Positions 58,801 to 64,000 of a stretch of DNA of 64,000 nt are shown one piece after another (within the stretch, counting starts at the first letter, position 1; every line of letters starts with the position of its first letter). The DNA comes from Mantamonas sphyraenae. Lineage: Eukaryota > CRuMs > Mantamonadidae. The stretch is from the NCBI GenBank assembly GCA_026936335.1, contig JAPMXV010000053.1:372001-436000 (forward strand). Reading direction: 5' to 3'. Position numbers and translations under genes: made by a program. A model generated the notes under the pieces. That model made no database searches, was not told the origin of the DNA, and saw only the letters and a program-made list of their open reading frames with translations.

Positions 58801-61800
58801 GGATGCACTGGGCAGGGGTGGTTTGTGGCGTGTTGACGGTGATGGTGTACGGAGAGTTTTGAACGTGTCGGCCGTACACGGTGATGCCAAAGGAGTAGAC
58901 GCCGTTGCGAAGGGGCGAGCGGGCCCAAACGGTGAACGCGCCGTTTCCGTGCACAATAATATTGCTGTCCAGCGGCCCTACTGTTGCAATGTGCGTTGCT
59001 GGAATGACGGAATTGAGGGTGTTGCCAAAGGCGTCTACACCGTGGAAATTGAAGAGGCGGACGATTTCGACGTTGCCACAGCAGTGGCGAGCGGTGGCGG
59101 TGGATGCCTGGGCACCTCCGGGGATGTTGGGCGCATAGGCAAGGTTGGGGTTGACGGTGATGACGAAAGCGCTGTTTTGGATGTCGGCACCATCAGCCTT
59201 GAGCTTGACGTTCATGGAGTAGGAGCCTGCGCGAGTGAGGTTGAGAGCAAATGCATGGTCTCCCGTGGTGCCACCGACGACAGGAGTCGAATCGATCGTC
59301 AAGGAGAAGCCGTTTGCCTGACTGGAAGTGCCTGTGACGGAGAGGGTGAAAACGTCGTCGTCGTGGAGCTGGAGGGCGGAGTTTGTGTCGCGCGCAAACA
59401 CGGTGAGCGAGACGATGCTGCCGGCGGTGTAGGTTGTCGGCGGAGTGGAGCGGGTGCTCTTGATTGCCTGTGTGGGAAGCCAAAAGGTGACAGTTCGTGG
59501 AGGGGCAAAGTCGATGTTGCCGTAGAGAAAGTGCACGGTGACGGGGCCAGCGGAGGAGCGTGCAGTGAAGCGGCACTGATAGTCGAAGTCAGAGTTTCCG
59601 GGGTTGCCTACTCGGATGATATCGAAGCGCTCTGTGCCGATGACACACTGGCGCCTGGGGTACATGCGGCAAAGCGGGCAGAAGCCATCCCATTTCGAAC
59701 CTCGATCAGCCACAAAGGCCGACGTAAGGGATTGCCACGGGGCATTGGCTGGTGGGAGGCGAAGGGTGTGGACAGTTGCGCCAGCGGTGGGATTGTTGGC
59801 GTCCCAGTTTGTGTAGTCGATGGGAGAACCGTCGGTCCATGCGTACCAGCCCCGGTTGAGGGGCGCAGAGCCATCCCACTTGAGACCCGTGTAAAAGTAA
59901 TTCCTGTTGTTGTAGAGAGCCATGTCTGCGATGGCACGGGCATAAACGGACTCGGCGTCTGTGTGGACGCTTCCGATGATGGACGGGATCGGGTTGCGGT
60001 CCAAGGAGGCGCAAATGGGCGCGGCCTGTGCCTCGTTGGCGTAGTAGTAAGATTGCCCCTTGTTGCGAGCACGCGTCCACAGGCAGTGGGAGAAGGGGCA
60101 AAACTGAACCTTGTCATTTGTGTGTGGATCGAGGTCGATATTGCGAGGCTGGAACGTGATGGATGAGGTCGTGCCTCCTGCGAGAAAGGTGGAGGAGGTG
60201 TGCGTAAGACCGGCAGGCGCAGATGGAATGTGGCGTGCTCTTCCCGTGCCGCCGGTGGCACCCACATTGTTCGCATGGGTGAGCGAGCCGGTTGGCATGG
60301 GTCCGATGGCACCGCCGGTGATGAGAAGATTGAGGGAGGTTGTACCAGGAGCATGGATGAGAATATCGCCGCCTCCACCGCCTCCTCCTGGCGCATTGCC
60401 TGCGGCAGTGGAGCCGGAACCCGCAGCACCGCGGACGTCTACAGAGCCAGAGCCGCGCACTTCCTCGTCGGCAATTAGGATGACGATGCCACCGCCGGCG
60501 CCACCACTGTGTGAATTGAAGTTGTTCTTGCACGAGGAGGATCCGCCTGAACCAAACATGAGGCGAGAGCCGTCGTAGAGAACGGATGGGAGGTTTGAAC
60601 TGCTGTAGGTACCGCCTACGGAGGTACCGTCCACTTTTTGCCTGGTGATTGAGGAGCTTGCGGTAAAGGAGCCACCTGGACAACCAATGCCGATGAAGTT
60701 TGCGTCTGTGTGGAGGAGGCATGTGCCAGACGTGGACGGTGTGACGGCAGATCGAATGCCCTCGGCGTTGGTGACTGTCTGTGCTTCACCGCCTGGCCAG
60801 CCTGCACCCATGGCCGACACCTTGCAGGAGGAGCAAATGTCGATGACACGAGCGTGGATGATGACGATGCCGCCTTTGGTGCCGTCGAAATTTGCTGGGG
60901 CGGAGTAGGTTGCGCCATCCACGAGCGTGAAGGTGTCATGGTGCGCATAGCGCACGAGTTGGGCTGAGGGCGTGCCAACGCGTAGAATGTTGACATCGAT
61001 GGGGTGGTTCAAAGTGACCTTTGCTGAGCCAACGTTGACGTCGACGATGCGGCGAAACTGGAAGCCGCCTGTGCTGGCGGTGGAGTGGAAGCCGGCGCCA
61101 GCATGTGTGTGGAGCATGACGTGGTCTCCGACCGCAAGACCGGAGACGGAGTCGAGCTGGAGGACGGTGTCGTCCGGGCTGTAGTAGGGTCCGGCCCCGT
61201 TGCCGACAACAGCGTAGTAGGCAAGGTGAGGCGAGGGTGCACTCTGGCCGCTGAGGGTGTACGATGTTGCGGAGGGGTCGACCTGAGAGAAGAGAGTGAC
61301 AAAGTCGGGGAGCTTCTTGAGGGGCAGAGGCTTGTCATCGAGGGTGATCTGGACGCCGTGGTGGAAAATGGCAGGGTAGAGCGTTTCGGACTCGAGGAAA
61401 CCAGTGGTGGGTAGCGGGCAGCGGAGGCGGGAGATGGATACAAAGAGAGCGTCGGTGAAGCCAAGGCGCGGGCCCCAGTAGCACTTGTAGCTTTCGCGAG
61501 GAGTGCAGATGTAGCGGTTGTACTTTGTGCCTGTGGCAACCATCTTGAGTGGGTTCGTAGGCGCTCCCGAGTACTGGAGAACAACGTCGCCGTTTGTGGT
61601 GAGAGTGTCGATTTCACTGGAGATAGTGCTCCAATCGACACCGGCCCAGGAGTCACCATTAAAGGTGCCTGCACTGCGGGACAGCCCGACAAAGGTCGAG
61701 TGTTGGGTGACGCTGGAGGTGAACGTGGGCTTGAGGGAGGCGGCGAGGCTATGTAGAGCCCATGCTTGGTTAGCACTTGTTGGTGAAGCGGGGACAGCAT

Positions 61801-64000
61801 TTGGCGACCAGGCAGCGCATCGTGTGCGGACTTGGTCGAGGGTGAGGGATGTCTCGGTGTGAAAGACCTTGTATGCGTGATAATACTGGTTGTAGAGGTT
61901 AGGGCCACGTACAGTGCCGCGGATGAGGTCGAGATCGACGTACGCGTCGGTAGGGGAGAGTTGCTGCTTGGTGAGGGCGTGTTCAGTGCATACGGAGTCG
62001 ACGTAGTCCTTGCGGCCACGGGCACCGTCGACGGTAGGGTTGCCGTTTGGATTTGCGGGGGAGGATCGCTTGGAATGTCGACAGTAAACTCGCTGTTGGA
62101 AATGGACTCTGGCGAGCGGGTGAGGAATTGGATGACGCCGCCGCCTCCTGGGGCGCCACAGACGGCGGTGCCACAGGGGGGCGGATCAGCCGATACGATG
62201 ACGGAACCGGGGCCGTACATGGTGTCGATCATAAAGAGGGCGGCTCCTGCGCCGGTGCCACCTGCAGCGGCTTCGGCGACGTTGTCCTTTGCGGAAGCAG
62301 AGCCGCCTCCGCCTCCAAATGCCAGATTGCGGTTGTTTGGAACGTTTGTGCCTGCCTGTGACCCAGGAGAGGCTGTGGCGAACCCCTCAGTGCCATATCC
62401 GCCGCCTCCACCGCCACTCTGTGCCTTGGACTGGGCAGCGTTGCCTCCGCCTCCGCCGCGGCCGTTCCTGTTTGGCGACGGGGTGGAGACGGTGCCTGTG
62501 AAGCCTTCGCCGGGAATGCCGTGGCCTGTGATTGTTGGTGCAGGGCCGCCGCGGAAGCCGGTGCCAGCAGTTGAGAACTGGGCGGTTGCGTGGAGGAAGA
62601 CGATTGCGCGCGCACGGACGGCAAGGACTCCACCGATGGTGCCGTTCCAGGGGAGAGGCTTGACGATGGCGTCCTGGTTGAGAAAAAGTGTGTTGTAGGT
62701 CGGCATGTAGACGAGTTGAGAGCCAATGGCGGGGAACTGGTACATGATGTCGCGATCGAGGGTGAGGAGGGTGTGGCCATTGTGGACGGCGATGACGCGC
62801 GCGGGCTGACCGAACTGTTCCAAGGGCGTGTTGGGGTCTGCAGCGAGATCTGTGCGTTGGGAGGCGTGGAGGACGATCCAATGGCCCGGGAGAATGTGTG
62901 TGGCAGGGGAGGAAAGGGTGACGTTGCGCACGTTGATACCCGGGGCGAGGTCTGCAGCAAGGGTGTGGTAGGTGTTGATGATGTGTGTGCCTGCCATGAG
63001 GGTGGACGAAGGGAAGCGATGTTGATCGCACGGGCCAGCAAAGCCGACGGAGCGGTCGGGAAAGTCTTGAAGTGCGTTGTCGGCAAAGTTCTGGGCGGCG
63101 ATAGGGACGTCGTTGACGGTGATGGTGACGGTCATGGACGCTGTCTTGCGGTGGTTGGAGAGAGGACAGCGTACTTGAAGAGAATGTGCGGTGGGATCGT
63201 ATCGGTCGATGATGGCATCTGCGTCGTCGTAGAAGGCGGAAAACTTGCAGCGAACACGTGGAGTCTGGCGGCAGACGACACTGCCGGTTGGGTTTGTCTC
63301 GTCGGAGTACCTGAGCGTGGAAAGAGGCACAGAGGCGGTGGGGACGAGAATGTGGCCGTTGGGGAGGCCAGCTGCTTGTGGCCTTGCCTGGGCCCAGCCG
63401 GGAGAGTAGTCGAGGGTGGTCTGGTCGAGTGTGTTGCGCCAGGAGAGGCCATCGGTGGTAGAGGCGCCTGGAACAAGGGCCGTAGAGCCTGAGGCGACTG
63501 AGTAGAGAGTGGCCAGGTCTGTGGAGGAGTGAACAGAAGGGATTTGCCACCCGGGGCCCTTTGCCGTGCAGGTTGCGGCGTGATTGGCGACAGGTTGAGG
63601 ATTGGCAGGCGAAAAGCAATGCTGGTAGAGGCAACGTGGGGAAGAGGCGGAGGGGCCAAAGTGGATGTTGGTGATGGTGAAGCCGAGCGGGTCGAATGTT
63701 GTCTCGCGAGGAGCTGTGAGTGCGGCACAGGAAAGGCCGTGTGAGACGGTGATGACTGCGCCAGGACCACCGTCGCCACCAGCCTTGGGATTGATTGCCG
63801 TGGTGTCTCCAGAGCCACCAGAGACGTCAAACTCGATCGCAGCCGGGACCGACTTTGCGTGGACAAAGATGGTTCCACCTGCACCACCTCCTCCACCAGC
63901 AAGGGTGGTCGTGTGCACGTTCGTGGCACCGTTGAGGCCCCTGGCGACAGCCTGGGCGGCGTTGCCAACGGTATCGATGGTGTCTGCCAGCACAAAGATG
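43832..64000 (-). CDS. Giant multidomain surface/transmembrane protein (lectin, filamin-like, SBBP-like, IPT/TIG, Ig-like repeats, GCC2/GCC3, multi-TM); 5' partial, four apparent frameshifts
   Basis: An intron-free gene of about 6,700 visible residues, still open at the window edge. From the N-terminus: Gly-rich blocks and C-type-lectin-like modules (64000-59500; clearest WTDGSPIDYTNWDANNP); about ten filamin-like Ig repeats ending in GSP-type motifs (59200-55400), interrupted by a duplicated beta module (57720-56740); an SBBP-like beta-propeller (55390-54180); two IPT/TIG domains (53800-53270); an F5/8C-like domain (53250-52640); about 17 further Ig-like repeats (52600-46800); a Cys-rich GCC2/GCC3 ephrin-receptor-like region (46760-46260); eight or nine transmembrane helices (46260-45180); and a 450-residue coiled-coil, Lys/Glu-rich cytoplasmic tail ending GRFSKK. 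It is probably an adhesion or sensory receptor. Frames change at about 62059, 47254, 45553 and 44013; at each, one added base restores the protein. The function is inferred from domains only. Confidence 0.88.
44005..44020 (-). other. Apparent frameshift in giant gene, in an AGG repeat
   Basis: In the cytoplasmic tail AGKSAEELE must join EEEEARRRAKKEEKRKKKKK to reach the natural stop at 43832. One missing G in a GAG/AGG run explains it. Confidence 0.65.
45545..45560 (-). other. Apparent frameshift in giant gene, between two transmembrane helices
   Basis: KNPKIFPKIDLLTHG joins LRGKRYWWELVILIRK when one G is added. Without it the protein would lose its last four membrane helices and tail. Confidence 0.7.
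47250..47260 (-). other. Apparent frameshift in giant gene
   Basis: VTISVSSSDGV must join VLRAGTLSRVASAANGYQVD. Inserting one G (GTG GTT for GTGTT) does this. The repeat pattern continues on both sides. Confidence 0.7.
57100..57740 (-). repeat. Duplicated beta-sandwich-like module in the giant protein
   Basis: Two copies share the plan LPFRVNRPIYVTALGAFLSA / HTLRVVRPINIHAMGAYIKA, then a strand-rich part, then GYNATFPNYN / GYGQGFPNYN, then TDSADGAISIV / IDTADGSVEVV. The second copy ends near 56740. The module is not one I can name. Confidence 0.75.
62057..62061 (-). other. Apparent frameshift in giant gene (GGGGG on + strand)
   Basis: One extra C on the coding strand joins DIPSDPPP to ANPNGNPTVDGARGRKDY. 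The downstream frame then stays open past 61543 into the 4,800-residue stretch. Confidence 0.75.

Overview
This is nuclear DNA of a free-living unicellular eukaryote with a GC-rich, compact, intron-poor genome. The evidence is spliceosomal introns with GT-AG ends inside recognisable eukaryotic genes (calmodulin-dependent kinase, COX6B, TMEM258/OST5, OST4, UBR4), long AGC-codon polyserine tracts, and a set of holozoan/early-eukaryote-like genes (GSAP, TMEM209, WDR44, WDR47-like) next to a UvrA-like ATPase and a giant multi-domain surface protein. A heterotrophic flagellate or amoeboflagellate (jakobid, apusomonad or similar) fits, but the sequence alone does not name the species. Nothing viral, no CRISPR, no rRNA or tRNA gene and no transposon was recognised.

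Layout. 1-15272 (+): a nearly complete UBR4-type E3 ubiquitin ligase, cut at its 5' end by the window, with a striking histone-H3-tail look-alike near its middle. 15361-18596 (+): a UvrA2-like ABC ATPase. 18617-20624 (-): a short-chain dehydrogenase and a PAP2 phosphatase. 20696-21415 (+): COX6B. 21458-24880 (-): a WDR44-like Rab11/VAP-type protein. 24942-25692 (+): TMEM258/OST5. 25809-26331 (-): a tiny four-exon prefoldin-like gene. 26404-28176 (+): a CaMKI-type kinase. 28234-30133 (+): TMEM209. 30291-32415 (-): an unknown nuclear-type protein and OST4, overlapping by four bases. 32633-35659 (+): an aldonolactone-oxidase-like flavoprotein. 35690-39464 (-): a GSAP-like protein. 39655-40991 (-): a TLC-domain protein. 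41104-42903 (+): a LisH-CTLH-WD40 protein. 42943-43758 (+): a CCCH zinc-finger protein. 43832-64000 (-): a giant secreted/transmembrane protein of about 6,700 residues running off the right edge.

The genes are packed very tightly. Divergent start codons are 61-217 bp apart and convergent stop codons 20-73 bp apart. Functionally the middle of the window leans to the secretory pathway and membranes: two mini-subunits of oligosaccharyltransferase, a VAP/Rab11-type WDR44, TMEM209, a TLC protein and a PAP2 phosphatase. Introns are short (71-250 nt) in most genes but about 430-510 nt in the smallest ones. Nearly all carry a CTCAC or CTGAC motif shortly before the acceptor, which looks like the branch site.

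Ten single-base reading-frame breaks were found in the three longest coding regions (UBR4, GSAP, giant protein). Most lie in a homopolymer run or short repeat and most are the loss of one base. They are best read as sequencing or assembly errors, so the genes are annotated across them.
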